Assembly: GCA_903813345.2 (NCBI GenBank)
Contig: CAIIXF020000001.1
Location: forward strand, 40,517,366-40,581,365
Direction: 5' to 3'
Length of the DNA: 64,000 nucleotides
DNA from: Owenia fusiformis
Lineage: Eukaryota > Annelida > Polychaeta > Sabellida > Oweniidae
Shown: positions 1 to 10,555 of the stretch, piece by piece
Numbering within the stretch: position 1 is the first letter of the stretch
Layout: each line of letters opens with the position of its first letter
Program-made: the position numbers and the translations under genes
The notes under the pieces: model-generated
Databases searched by the model: none
What the model saw: the letters and a program-made list of their open reading frames with translations, nothing else
Told to the model about the DNA's origin: nothing

Positions 1-2013
1 GTCAACATCATTCAATGCATCAATAAAGGCTTGTTTGGCTGCATTCTCAATACCTTTTTTAGGCATACCCAACATACCAAATGCTTTGCGCGATAATTTT
101 CTTATATCATGAGCTAATTGTTCCAATGGTTCATCAGGCTTTCGTAATTTTGTTTTCAATATAGCTCGGGCATTATCTCCCTGCTGGGGAGGCTCATAAT
201 TAATTTGTAAAGCACTGATTATACTCTCCAAAGATGGCTGATCATCTTCATCGAGATCATCCAATGCATTAGCTGCTTCCCCTTCTAGGCTTCTTACCAT
301 ATAGATAGAAGATTCTTCCTCTGTCCACTTATTTAACTTAGAAACAAGTCGGAATTGTGTCAAAAAGGCAGAAAGGCTACACTTTCCATTGAAAGTGGGT
401 GGCTTCATGTCTTTTCTGGAAGATACAGGGGCTTTAATTGGACTATCAGGCTTGGCTGAAATCTCACTAGAAGAATCAGAACTGGGTAGTCTGGGCAATG
501 CAGTAGATCGCTTGTTTTTCCTGATAAAGCTTGGATAAGAAGGCTTTACTACGGATTTATTCTTCTTTTGAGATCTAGTGCTTGGTTCAACCTCATCAAA
601 AGCTGTAGTATAATCGTCAGTGTCACTCATAAAATGATCAGACCTCTGTCGATACTTTGCCTGACTATGTCTGCTTTTTCTGTCAAAAACAGAATAATCA
701 GAATCTGACTCAGCAGATGTTAGCATATCAGCTTTAGAATGAAGTGTTTGTGGCAGTTTAGAAGACTTGATTCTCTTCCCAGACCCCCTCACCGGAGACA
801 ATGAAAGCTTCTGCCTAGTTCTCAATTGTCTAGTTAGAGCACGGCCTCTACCTACAGAGGGTCTATCTAAAGTCCTCTGTAGGGGTTGATTAGCATGGGG
901 TATTTGAGCATCAATCCATGATCGAGTCTCAGAATATGAATCATACTCTGTGGCGTCATGGACTTTAGACTGCTGATTAATGCTAGCAGCACTCAAATAG
1001 CCAAGGCTTTTGGATCTGTGCTCAGAACTAGAAACACTAGAGTGGCTGGAAGGCTTCAATCTTGGTGATTGGGAAGGAGTATGGAATGATTGTCGACTCT
1101 TGCCTGAATCAGAGAAGCCATCATGACTTTCAGATCTACCAGCAGTATAAGCCCTAGTAGATGTCAAAAAGCCTGGACCAGTAGCAGATGCTTTAACAAA
1201 TGATTGTGTTAATCGGCTGGACTGCTGACTAGTGTAACCATGATAGGGCGTTTGAACATCTGGAGGCTTTGATAGTGATGACTTAAACAATTCATCACTC
1301 TGTTTTTTCAATGCAGTGGACTGAGGTAAGAATTGAATTCCATCTAATTCATTTTTAGGCTTTGCAAATCTTTGACTACTGGACCCCAAATCTGGTTTCA
1401 AATAGGGAGCCAAACTGAGAGGTGAAAAACGTCGCTTAGCAGAAGCCCCTGTTCCATAGGCTGGAAAGGGCTTTCCAAAAGCTGTTTTAGCTGGCTTTCC
1501 CCCATAGGCACCCATTAGGGCTTCCCTTTCTAGGGATCCGGGTACACCTGCTCTGGGGGGTTCAAATGCTCCACCTATACTACTCACATTTTTTCCAACA
1601 TTTTTGGGAAATACCAAATTCATCTCACTTTCTTGGTTCTTTGTCTCCTGCTTAATTTGAAGCAGGGGATTAGAAACCTTAGCTTTTTGAAATGAACTAA
1701 GCGTATCCCCATGTAATCTTGGAATGCGTGTCAATTTAACAGGCGGTGACAGTTTAAAAGGAGATGGTCTCCTTATTGGAGGTGGTGTAGTTGATTCAAG
1801 TGGAAGTGTAGCATCTTGTGCCAGTTTCAACTCTTGTTCATTAAGAGGTTGATGGCCCAAAACTACTTCAGAATCATCAAACCACCCCGTTGGGATTAAA
1901 GGTTCAAAAGAGCCTGCATGTGATTTTTGGCTCAATGCAGCCTGTTCCGTTGAATCGGAGGAAGGTAACGGGACGCGTTTAACCATATTGAGCATGTTTG
2001 CTATATCCGACAT
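1..2013 (-). CDS. Ty3/gypsy-like retrotransposon Gag polyprotein, 3' part beyond window edge
   Basis: An uninterrupted minus-strand frame of about 671 codons runs from an ATG at 2013-2011 to base 1 and is still open there. An in-frame TAA lies 18 nt upstream of the ATG, so this is the first Met of the ORF. The first ~530 residues are Ser/Pro/Lys-rich and low in complexity, with no recognisable fold. From about residue 540 the protein resembles a retrotransposon Gag capsid-like domain: a PTFNGK start, then FLTQFR, a Trp, YMVRSLEGEAANALDD, and a basic helix with LRKPDEPLEQLAHDIRKLSRKA. That pattern is typical of Ty3/gypsy Gag in animals. Protease and RT would lie to the left, outside the window. 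No LTR or primer-binding site could be identified on the right, so a domesticated Gag gene remains possible. The frame has no internal stops, which suggests recent activity or selection. Confidence 0.72.
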   Translation of the reverse strand, partial: MSDIANMLNMVKRVPLPSSDSTEQAALSQKSHAGSFEPLIPTGWFDDSEVVLGHQPLNEQELKLAQDATLPLESTTPPPIRRPSPFKLSPPVKLTRIPRLHGDTLSSFQKAKVSNPLLQIKQETKNQESEMNLVFPKNVGKNVSSIGGAFEPPRAGVPGSLEREALMGAYGGKPAKTAFGKPFPAYGTGASAKRRFSPLSLAPYLKPDLGSSSQRFAKPKNELDGIQFLPQSTALKKQSDELFKSSLSKPPDVQTPYHGYTSQQSSRLTQSFVKASATGPGFLTSTRAYTAGRSESHDGFSDSGKSRQSFHTPSQSPRLKPSSHSSVSSSEHRSKSLGYLSAASINQQSKVHDATEYDSYSETRSWIDAQIPHANQPLQRTLDRPSVGRGRALTRQLRTRQKLSLSPVRGSGKRIKSSKLPQTLHSKADMLTSAESDSDYSVFDRKSRHSQAKYRQRSDHFMSDTDDYTTAFDEVEPSTRSQKKNKSVVKPSYPSFIRKNKRSTALPRLPSSDSSSEISAKPDSPIKAPVSSRKDMKPPTFNGKCSLSAFLTQFRLVSKLNKWTEEESSIYMVRSLEGEAANALDDLDEDDQPSLESIISALQINYEPPQQGDNARAILKTKLRKPDEPLEQLAHDIRKLSRKAFGMLGMPKKGIENAAKQAFIDALNDVD

Positions 2014-2213
2014 TGTGAAATTACAGTTTTAGTCGCGAATATATACAGTATTAGTGTAAAACATGTAAATGAGCTTGGGTTAATACATACAAGTATTTCA
2101 TCTCAGCGCTAGGCCACCATTTTTTCTGTCACGACCCGTATGTGGTAGCGTGATTGGGAATCGGACAGAAAAGGAAGTAATATTTGATGTCTCAAATAAT
2201 AGATATTGCATGT

Positions 2214-2601
2214 ACTAGATTGCAATTGTTAATGTTTTCAATTTAAAGTGGGAGGGGTTAGTTGAACAGAAAAGCCATTTACAGGGGCTTTATTAAGAAC
2301 ATGTGCTGCATTTACTAGATTGCAATTGTTAATGTTTTCAATTTAAAGTGGGAGGGGTTAGTTGAACAGAAAAGCCATTTACATGGGCTTTATTAAGAAC
2401 ATGTGCTGCATTTACCAGATTGCAATGGTTAGGGTTGTCAATTCAAAGTGGGAGGGGTTAGTTGAACAGGAAAGCCATTTACAGGGGCTTTATTAAGAAC
2501 ATGTGCTGCATTTACCAGATTGCAATGGTTAGGGTTGTCAATTCAAAGTGGGAGGGGTTAGTTGAACAGGAAAGCCATTTACAGGGGCTTTATTAAGAAC
2601 A
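2214..2601. repeat. Tandem repeat, 100-bp unit, about 3.9 copies
   Basis: The phrase AYYAGATTGCAATKGTTA recurs at 2214, 2314, 2414 and 2514, an exact 100-bp period. Copies 1 and 2 are nearly identical, copies 3 and 4 are nearly identical, and the two pairs differ by several substitutions. This suggests a two-step duplication. It lies about 200 bp upstream of the Gag-like ORF (minus-strand sense), where a promoter or LTR would be expected. Confidence 0.93.
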
Positions 2602-2981
2602 CTATGTCAGAAATCAGCTGATTAGTCTGGTTAAAGATTTTCTGAGTACAGTGAAACTCGTGAGAATTGAACACTTATGAAGTCACAAGAATATGTTCAC
2701 CATAGAAAGGTGTTCATTATAAAGGCGTGACTTCATATGGACACATTGGTGTATGTGATAACAAGAGGTGTTTGATATTGCAGGTTTCACTGTAATCATA
2801 CAGTAAATAGTGGGCCAATGCAAGTTTCACTGTAATCAGATGATATATAGTGGATCAAAGACAGATTTCACTATAATATGTTGGTAAATAATATGTAGGG
2901 TAATCAGGCTGAGCAATCAGGAAAATTAAGAACGTTGCAAATCTTGTGTGACAATGCCCCAATTACCATGTGAGCAAATAA

Positions 2982-3239
2982 TTAACTACCTGGACAGGCG
3001 TGCGATTGACCTTGATAGGATACCTCTGCGAAACAAACTGGACAACAAGTGTCATCTGTTTCCCACTGGTCTATGCAGAAAGTACATGCACAAATCTCTT
3101 GCTCAGGGTAATGGTGAGGGTCAGTCAATGTCAGTAAGCTTTTGCAATACAAGCAGATGTAATGGCCACAGGGTAGATAGATTAGGTTAGGTGAGAAATT
3201 AGTGCAGTGGAAACAAAAGTGTGCATTTTGTAAAGCCAT
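2982..3239 (-). CDS. RING-type zinc finger ORF/exon (85 codons)
   Basis: This minus-strand frame begins MALQNAHFCFHC and carries a C3HC4 RING pattern: CFHC (C-x2-C), eleven residues, CGHYICLYC (C-x-H-x2-C-x2-C), then a closing CPVC. RING fingers of this kind bind two zinc ions and usually recruit E2 ubiquitin-conjugating enzymes. The ORF stops at 2982, but two plausible splice donors lie inside it (CAGAG/GTATCC and CCAG/GTAGTT), so it may be the first coding exon of a longer ligase (TRIM-like genes start this way). No following exon could be joined. It lies between the Gag-like ORF and a possible minus-strand first exon at 4104-4133, but the phases do not connect them. A decayed gene copy is possible. 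Confidence 0.45.
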   Translation of the reverse strand: MALQNAHFCFHCTNFSPNLIYLPCGHYICLYCKSLLTLTDPHHYPEQEICACTFCIDQWETDDTCCPVCFAEVSYQGQSHACPGS

Positions 3240-4103
3240 GGCATTAGAGAAATCAGACGTGAAACAACCTAATAAGTATCTGTAAAGACAATTTACAGTT
3301 GAAGTGTCTGTTCACAAATAACCAGCTGGCTACAAATGGGCTTCTGTCAATAATTTCAATTCCAATACAACGGGAGGGGGATTGAATAATCTAGCTAGGA
3401 ATTTACCATCTAAGCTTTACCAAGAAATAAACAAACTCTGGCGTGTAAAGGGATCTTTATAAAAATGTATAAAAACAAATCTATTCTACTGTAATAAATT
3501 AACAAGTTCACAATGTTACAAGTCACTAACAGTTACTGGCAATGGAATGCATGTGTACACTCAAGTTTGAAACACCGCTGGTTTTCACATACAGAAGCCA
3601 AAAGTGAGAACTACTTTTTGCTGACACTTGACCTTAAACGTAAACAATAACACTGATCAGCTGATCGGAGCACGTTTAATACAACAAGTGTGTCCAGAAA
3701 AATTGGTAGAACTTTAAGTATAGGCTGTTAAGTATAATATGAATGCATTAAGTCAAATGAAAACACCAATATGTAGCCCACTTAGAGTATTGACATGTAA
3801 GTGTGGGAGGGGGTAGGTCAGTACCAGGGAAGTCAATTACAGCCCAAAAGGCTTCACGGGCTTCATAGGCTTGGCAAGTGACCTCAATGACCCTGTGTTA
3901 AATTGAAGTTTACGCTCCCGATGGGCTGCGAAAACGTAGTTAAATTGGTCCACAATACTCTAATAAGGATTTATAACAATAAATGCGCTACAAATAGTGT
4001 CAAATTCTTGTATAAAGTTGAGTTTGAATGATCGAACAGTAAAATCAGTGAAATAACCCAGCAAGTTTCGACAATCTTGAGCAACCTAAATAAATGCAAT
4101 TAC
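3240..4103. other. Non-coding stretch, nothing recognised
   Basis: No convincing exon, repeat family or RNA gene was seen. It contains a short perfect palindrome around 3655-3666 (GATCAGCTGATC). Confidence 0.5.
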
Positions 4104-4133
4104 CTGGCCTGTGCCTGTATCACGACTCTCCAT
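4104..4133 (-). CDS. Possible first coding exon (MESRDTGTGQ) with splice donor
   Basis: On the minus strand an ATG at 4133 opens ten codons (MESRDTGTGQ) that end exactly at CAG/GTAATT, a usable splice donor, in phase 0. About 350 bp upstream in the same sense lies a perfect YY1/TISU-type motif (4476-4487). The next exon could not be found; the RING ORF at 2982-3239 and the Gag-like ORF do not join in frame. This is a weak candidate only. Confidence 0.2.
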
Positions 4134-4475
4134 AATGTAATCAGCGGTATATATATCCAGTAGTTATATCCAGAGTTTGCGTATCTTGTAAAATATCCAA
4201 AAGACGGAGAATTCAAAATATCGACTCGCCAGAAGAAGCTCGGATTCGCACAATGTAAAATATTTATGCGCGTACCTAATTGCGCTAGTTTGGGGCTGGA
4301 GAAATATAGTTCCTCTGTTTAAAGCTAAGTTAAGAGTGATTGAAGTTAAAATACCCAAATATAGGGTAATAATATAAATAAACATGAGGTTTAACACATG
4401 AAATAGAGTGAAATACTTGAGTAATAAAGTGTTGAAAGAGGAACTATTTCCCAGGACCAAAGGTCAAAGTGCATC

Positions 4476-4487
4476 CAACATGGCGGC
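4476..4487. promoter_or_regulatory. YY1 / TISU-type core promoter motif CAACATGGCGGC
   Basis: The 12 bases match the TISU consensus (SAASATGGCGGC) exactly. TISU is a combined YY1 site and initiator of short 5' leaders in animal housekeeping genes. On the plus strand the ATG gives only a 12-codon ORF (MAAITKTFNLKF, then stop), so the motif may instead mark a promoter used in the minus direction towards 4133. Confidence 0.35.
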
Positions 4488-4849
4488 AATAACAAAAACA
4501 TTTAATTTGAAATTTTGAAAGAAAAGGGTTAAACTCTGATATATGGAGAATTGCGATAGCATTTAAAATGTGAGTATAAGTTAACAAAGTGGCGATCTTT
4601 CAAATCAACCAACTGACAAGAGTGGAAACGAAGTGCAAGATCGTCACAGAATATCAATGAGGTATGATCCCAGGGGTAGGATTCACTGCTGACGTTCTTT
4701 ATAGACCTTAATAGTGTAAGTAAACTACAATATAAAATTGATTTCTAACAGTCATATAGATGTCTCTGGTTATAAGTACTATGGTATTTCAATGTTTCTT
4801 CTACTGGTTCCAAGGGGAACCTCTTCAAGGGCAACTGATAATGGTGTAA

Positions 4850-5440
4850 GTAGATCGTTTGTGATGTGTATCATGATCATATATGTAACAACGAGATCGC
4901 TTGCATGTTATTGAGATCATGTATGTAACAAGGAGATCGTTTGTGTGTCATTTAGATCAGATATGTAACAATGAGATCGTTTGAGTGTTATTGAGATCGT
5001 GTATGTAACAAGGAGATCGTTTGTGTGTCATTTAGATTAGATATGTAAGGAAATCGTTTGTGTGTCATTTAGAAATGTAAAAATGAGATCGCTCTTATGT
5101 TATTGAGATTGTGTTTATAACAAGGAGATCGTTTGTGTGTCATTGAGATCAGATATGTAACGATGAATCGCACTTATGTTATTAAGCTCGTGCTTGTAAC
5201 AAGGGGATCGTTTGTGTGTCATCAGTTGAGATCAGATATGTAACGATGAATCGCTCTTATGTTATTAAGATCGTGCTTGTAACAAGGGGATCGTTTGTAT
5301 GTCATCAGTTGAGATCAGATATCGCATTGAGATCGTGTTTGTAACAATGAGATCGTCTGAGTCTCTTTTATACCAGATGGAGCAATGATACATGTACCAG
5401 TGACATCGTTTGTGTATTGTTAATATCAGGTATTAGTAAC
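4850..5440. repeat. Degenerate tandem repeat, about 40-bp unit
   Basis: The phrases GAGATCGTTTGTGTGTCAT and GATCAGATATGTAACAATG alternate through this stretch more than ten times, with many substitutions and small gaps. It is an old, decaying minisatellite. Confidence 0.8.
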
Positions 5441-5856
5441 AATGAATAGCATTGGAATTTGGCACACATTTAGGAACGTGAAGCAAATTATCCTAAGCAC
5501 TGGTATATGGTACTACACTCTTCAAACTACTTATTTATGGCATTATTAGTATTTACCGAAACGGACCGTTTAAATCAGAAAAAATATTTCTAGTCTCGAG
5601 TTCTCGATTTTTAAATTCTCATTTTATTTTTTGTGAATAATGTAATTAATGCAAAAGTCACTTGGTGTTTATAAAGAGAAGGCCCTTGCTGCCAGACTGT
5701 TTTAGCATTTTCACGTACGAGACATTATTCTGGTATACGCAATGTTTTTAAATGATTGTTAGGGCTGGGTTTAGGGTCGGGGTTAGGGTTGTCACGTAAA
5801 ACAATATTTCATAAAATAATTATAAAGAAACAACTGAACAAGTGATTAACTTGCAA

Positions 5857-5950
5857 AATGTCACTACCTACCATTTGTAACAGACGTCGACCCCCAAACG
5901 CCGATCACCGTCCACAAAAAGTTGGAGACTATAATAATATGTCAACACTT
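5857..5950 (+). repeat. Short dispersed repeat, family B, copy 1
   Basis: The sequence from ATGTCACTACC through CACAAAAAGTTGGAGACTAT to ATGTCAACAC matches segments at 29813-29930 (same strand) and 42545-42665 (opposite strand). All three have the order: threonine-codon-like CCAACCGC/CCAAACGCC block, CACAAAAARTTGRAGAC, then TGTCAMCA. It is probably a very small non-autonomous element. Confidence 0.6.
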
Positions 5951-6835
5951 GTAGTGGTTATATAGAAAAAAAGAATGGATAAGATAAGATTGTTCATTAA
6001 AAAGGATTGTCATTTACATCCGTCTTCCATCGCACGTGCAACTCACTGAAGTATATGTATCAATCTGTGCTGGTATTAAAGTGAGTAAAAACAAATATCA
6101 ATGAAATTATGTTTTTTGGATTGTAATTTTGATCATCACCACAGAAGATTTTATTAGAATTCATTAAAAGCCAACTCTTGCAATATGATAGTTCATCTCG
6201 ACCACATCGGGTAATATTGAGTGACTCATTTGAATGCACATGACTAATGAAATTATTTTTTAATATTTTGCGGGTCATGCCATGTGTGTACTATAAGAGA
6301 CTGTGGCTTGGCTTCTTGATTTAAATATTTTTAGATCCGTGTGTACTCTTTGCTACGTTTGGGAGTGCCGTTATAGATGAGACCAAATGTCAACAATCAA
6401 GGATATGCTAAAATGTATTATAGTTAGAAACAGAGACAATAACAGCTGTCCGTTCGATTTCAGCTTCTCATTTGGCTTTTGTTTTGTTGGCGACTTTGTT
6501 TTTTTCTGGTACAAATCGTCACCCACCAAGCAGTCAATATGGTATAACGAAAATGGGACTTCTGCGCATGTTAAAATTTTTCATCAAAACTCAACTTTTG
6601 TTCAAGTTGATACAATTGTCTTTCGAACTAGAGACTTACCTCATTCGAAAGATCATAAAAGACTTTATCTCTACTGAAAATCTTAGATCCAAACATAGTA
6701 GAATACGCCGTCAGTCCACATTTGATTTTTTGAAGTGAGTTTCGTAGATCGTCAGATTTCTCCGACTGATATCGGGTTATCTCAAATTGGTTCGTTTATA
6801 AATACGAATTTCTTTACCGTTGTAAGGCGCATGCG
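5951..6835. other. Non-coding stretch, nothing recognised
   Basis: Open frames at 6060-6278 (minus) and 6387-6738 (plus) have no recognisable domain, skewed composition and no splice support, and are treated as chance. Confidence 0.5.
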
Positions 6836-6847
6836 CAAAATTGATTT
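6836..6847. promoter_or_regulatory. NRF1-type palindromic site GGCGCATGCGCA
   Basis: The core GCGCATGCGC is a perfect match to the NRF1 (alpha-Pal) palindrome. An inverted CCAAT box (ATTGG) follows about 20 bp later. A possible leader exon ending at GATCAG/GTACCT near 7021 lies downstream. It could be a distal promoter of the ETS gene 5 kb away, but no transcript evidence is available. Confidence 0.35.
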
Positions 6848-7029
6848 ATAAAACGTTATTGGTTGATGGTTTTTCTCCTGAGCATGCGTGAAGTCTGATG
6901 GCACTTATGACGAAGACCGGAGCAAACATTACTAGCTCTCGAACGAAATTCCAAGATTCAGATCATTTCGCCGTGTTTGCTAAGCGTGTATACGTGAATG
7001 ACAAGCTGTTTTGAGTAGATCAGGTACCT

Positions 7030-10000
7030 GTTTTAGACACAACATTGATTTAGCTTGACATTGATGTGCTCATTGGCACTTTTGAGCATGTTAATACAAG
7101 TTTTTACACTCTTAGCACGAGACGGGTTTTCGAAAAATCTGTTATCTGATTCACTCGATTATCGTATGGATATGTCTTTCTGCTGACATTTCAACACCAT
7201 ATCACATAGAATTACGATGCAGAATGATAATAAAACACAAAACAACGACTAAATTCCACTTGTTATTTCACAGGAGGTAAAAATGCAAACTGCCTAGATT
7301 CTTTGTAAGGGTCGTCAGACATCGGATTGGCCGCCATATTTGAAATGAAAATATCACTAAATAGAGGTCTGCGCATGTCTCAACATTTCGACTGCAAGGT
7401 TACCAAAGTTGGCCAATCGCTTCACTTTCTCTTGTCTTCGACCTAATTATGAACCACATATCATAGATACGCGGCTGTTTCTTCATTGGATTTAAAGGGT
7501 CATATAATGTCCCTTGGAATAATTGTCCCCCTTTTATCGTTTTCATATAATGGCCTAAAACAACGTGTTTCTTATTGGCTTATAATTGTTCAGGGGCAGT
7601 AAGGGTCATATGGAAAAGGGACACATTCTGACGACGGTGATGAATTCAGGAGCGAAATATAGCCTTACTTTAGGAAAAAGGAAATTGTCTTTTAAGTCAG
7701 GTTCAAAGAGAATGGCCAATGGCGATAGCATTTATTCTGCAGCGTCTCGCAATGGCTGTGAACTTTCACTTATCCAGTGGTTTCCAGGAAGTTTAACAAG
7801 ATGCTGTAGAAAATAAATTAGCTTGGCAGGCAAAACCTCAGACCTTGAAAAGTCTAGATAACAAAACACATTTAGGTAAAATTAGACTTTCCACGAATAT
7901 ACTAGAGTCGTTCAAAAAGTTCTATCCGTTTACATCTTAAATGTCAGTTACCTGGGGCTGGATCAAGATACTTTAAAGCAAAATGAAGCAAAATAGCCCA
8001 GTCTGTTACATGCAAGTGTTATCCCGAAAACGTCTTTTGAAAAAAATAGTATTGATCCACATGTGTCAAGTTTCATGGCTAAGAATAAAATTAATTTTAA
8101 AGACAAACATGTAGAACTTTTTGAACGACCTAAGTGCAACAATTAACTTCCTTGTTTTAAGATAATCAATTATGTTTTGTTTATAACATGTTTTGTGCTT
8201 GTCAGTGAAACGTTGCAACGCCATTCCGCCAATATTCTGTTTGTTGAATAGATTTTCGAAGCAGGATATTGGGATCGATGTCTGAAAACGCGTTCTGACA
8301 TCCATCAGATAATAAAAAATCCTTTAAAATAAACACACGCATCAGTAGACTGGTCTATTGTGTCGTTTCCTTTTTAACCCTTTTATATTATTCACTGGAT
8401 CCCATTGTGGAACTCTAAATAAAAATGCATGGACGTCAGCCTAATCTCATTACAGGGTCTTTAATTCCATTTTAAGTTGTTTTAATTAATTCATTTTAAC
8501 AATTGAATGGTCTTATATCAGATCCCACACACTTATCATTTCCTCTACGTATGCTGAAGACCAGACTGTCATTTATGATTATATATCTTTGGATGAAGTT
8601 TTACAATACGAAAAATATCTAAAATGTTTTGTGGATAGGAAAGAAATATTAGACTCACTGCATATTACATAATAATGTCCTAATTCAAAGTATTTATTAG
8701 ACAGACAAGGAAAACATGTAGTCAAAAACATTCCATAGACCTAGTTTAAAAAACTGTTTGAAAATGTTGGGTAGCTATTTGATTGTAACTGTTACTCCCG
8801 CCTGGAACTGCCGGTATTTACTCCCCCATCCCATCCCATGTGTGGGAGGTAAGTTGTAGGGGGAGGAGGGGGCACAAGGAATCAAGCCAAGGCTAAACAT
8901 TTATATTTCTTTTTTTAAGATTATAGAATTAGGATGTAAGAAAAATGTTGGCAATCATAGAAATTGCTGTCATTACTAGTATTGCCTTTATACCAGGCTT
9001 TACAAAAATAAGTATTCACTGAAGCAGACTATATAAAGGGAATAATTTCATATCCATGATTGAAACAAATGTTAGATTGATGGCCTGCTCGATTGATCAC
9101 GACTGTTGTACTTTGACCATCGTAGATTAATATAAGTCCCTGGCTACATACGTATTGTTTCAAGTGTTTGTGCCTCTAATTATCAAAGTATGTACGAAGT
9201 TATGAACGCAGAATAAAGATAAGGTTTGCAAATGTCCAATTTACGTACATAGGCACCATAATAGTTGAAGTGTTTTGCACGAAATGGACAACGTAACCAC
9301 AGTGCAAATATGTAACTTGTTAGCTCTAGGTAAACACTGAATGTAGAGTATGAATGAAAATATTTGCATAAGTAACACCGGCAAGGTCCCAGAGAGTAGC
9401 AGTAAGTGCATTGAACAAAATGAACTGAATAAAAGAATAAGCTTTTGATGAATTGAATTTAGAATAATAAAATATTTCAATGTTGAATCACTTAAAATAT
9501 ATTGGGCTTGAGTTGATTCTGCTGTGTTGATTTTTAATCATAGTAATGCATTGTTGACTGCTTCAATTCGAATTCCAGCTAAAACTTAATTTTGTATTAC
9601 TTGGCTTTACTTTTGCAAAGATTTTATGACTGATCAAACTTTAGACATGTTCAGAATTTTAATAATGTATCGCCTGTTTACGATCAAGCTTGTAGTTATA
9701 CAATATTTTTTTATCACCGCCATTCGAAGAAATGTTTATCAATGTATTGTTCCTTTAGGATGTTATTCTAAAGTTGACAGGTGAGACGTCCAAAGTTTGT
9801 TGTATTATCATTTTACAAATGTTGGTACTAGATTTAAACATCACCTGACATGTTTATGAATGAATTTTGCACTTTGTACGATTTTCATAGTATTTCTTAG
9901 AATACTATGAAATTATGAATGGAGCAAAGGTTCATTGATGCGATTGGTCGGACTAAATTACATGACCATATAAGGAGCGCTAGTACCGGGTTAAAGTTCA

Positions 10001-10212
10001 TTCATAAACACAGGTCTACCTAGATAAAACTTGTTTATTCCAATGATTGGCACATTTTATGCATTAATATGAATTCAATGTCAGGAGGGCAAATCAAATC
10101 CATTCAAATGCAAATAGGCAATCCAAATAAAATTTGGTAAATCAGTGCAAATCCTATTGAAAACCATTGAAAAGAAATTGTATCTGAAGTGTTTTGATGA
10201 TGATGACGGTGA
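7030..10212. other. Long intergenic stretch upstream of the ETS gene
   Basis: No exon with a recognisable product was found on either strand. A perfect 11-bp inverted repeat with a 6-base loop is present at 9884-9911 (arms TTCATAGTATT / AATACTATGAA). Otherwise the DNA is AT-rich and unremarkable. Confidence 0.5.
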
Positions 10213-10300
10213 TGACGTCATTTACGTCATAGGTTAGGCCCGCCTTTGACCCTTAAATCATTTAAAGCAACCAATCAGCGGCCAAGTTGCCTCATAAATA
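10213..10300 (+). promoter_or_regulatory. Composite core promoter: CRE, second CRE, CCAAT, TATA-like
   Basis: Within 90 bp, in promoter order, lie a perfect cAMP-response element TGACGTCA (10213-10220), a variant TTACGTCA (10222-10229), a CCAAT box with CCAATCAG (10271-10278) and a TATA-like CATAAATA (10293-10300). Downstream is an ATG-free leader ending in a strong splice donor at 10555/10556. The arrangement points at the ETS gene that starts at 11839. Confidence 0.5.
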
Positions 10301-10319
10301 TGTAAACATCTTGTGAGGC

Positions 10320-10555
10320 CATCATTAACAAGGCACGATAGAAAAGTGATAACACATATATTCTAAGAACAGTTTTACAATATTCATAAGTTCGCAGTAA
10401 GATAACAATTTAAAGTATAAAACCATAGTACACATTAGGAGGAACTTAATTGCTATTATCGACCTACGAAGGTGGAAGTATTTACCTGGACAAACCTGAA
10501 TAATCATAGCCCAATTTGAGAACGTATACTGAGTGATAGGTGGTCTTAACGACGG
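10320..10555 (+). other. Predicted non-coding 5' leader exon of the ETS gene
   Basis: From the expected start site about 25 bp after the TATA-like box to the donor GACGG/GTAAGTTG there is no ATG at all in over 230 bases. Joining this donor to the acceptor TTTTCAG at 11820-11826 gives a leader with no upstream start codon before the ETS ATG. The 5' border is an estimate. Confidence 0.4.

Noticed and set aside
2214-2601. 100-bp array considered as a CRISPR array
   Set aside because: The units are contiguous without unique spacers and the genome is animal.
2948-3190. 80-codon plus-strand ORF
   Set aside because: It is antisense to the RING-finger frame, which has the conserved zinc ligands.
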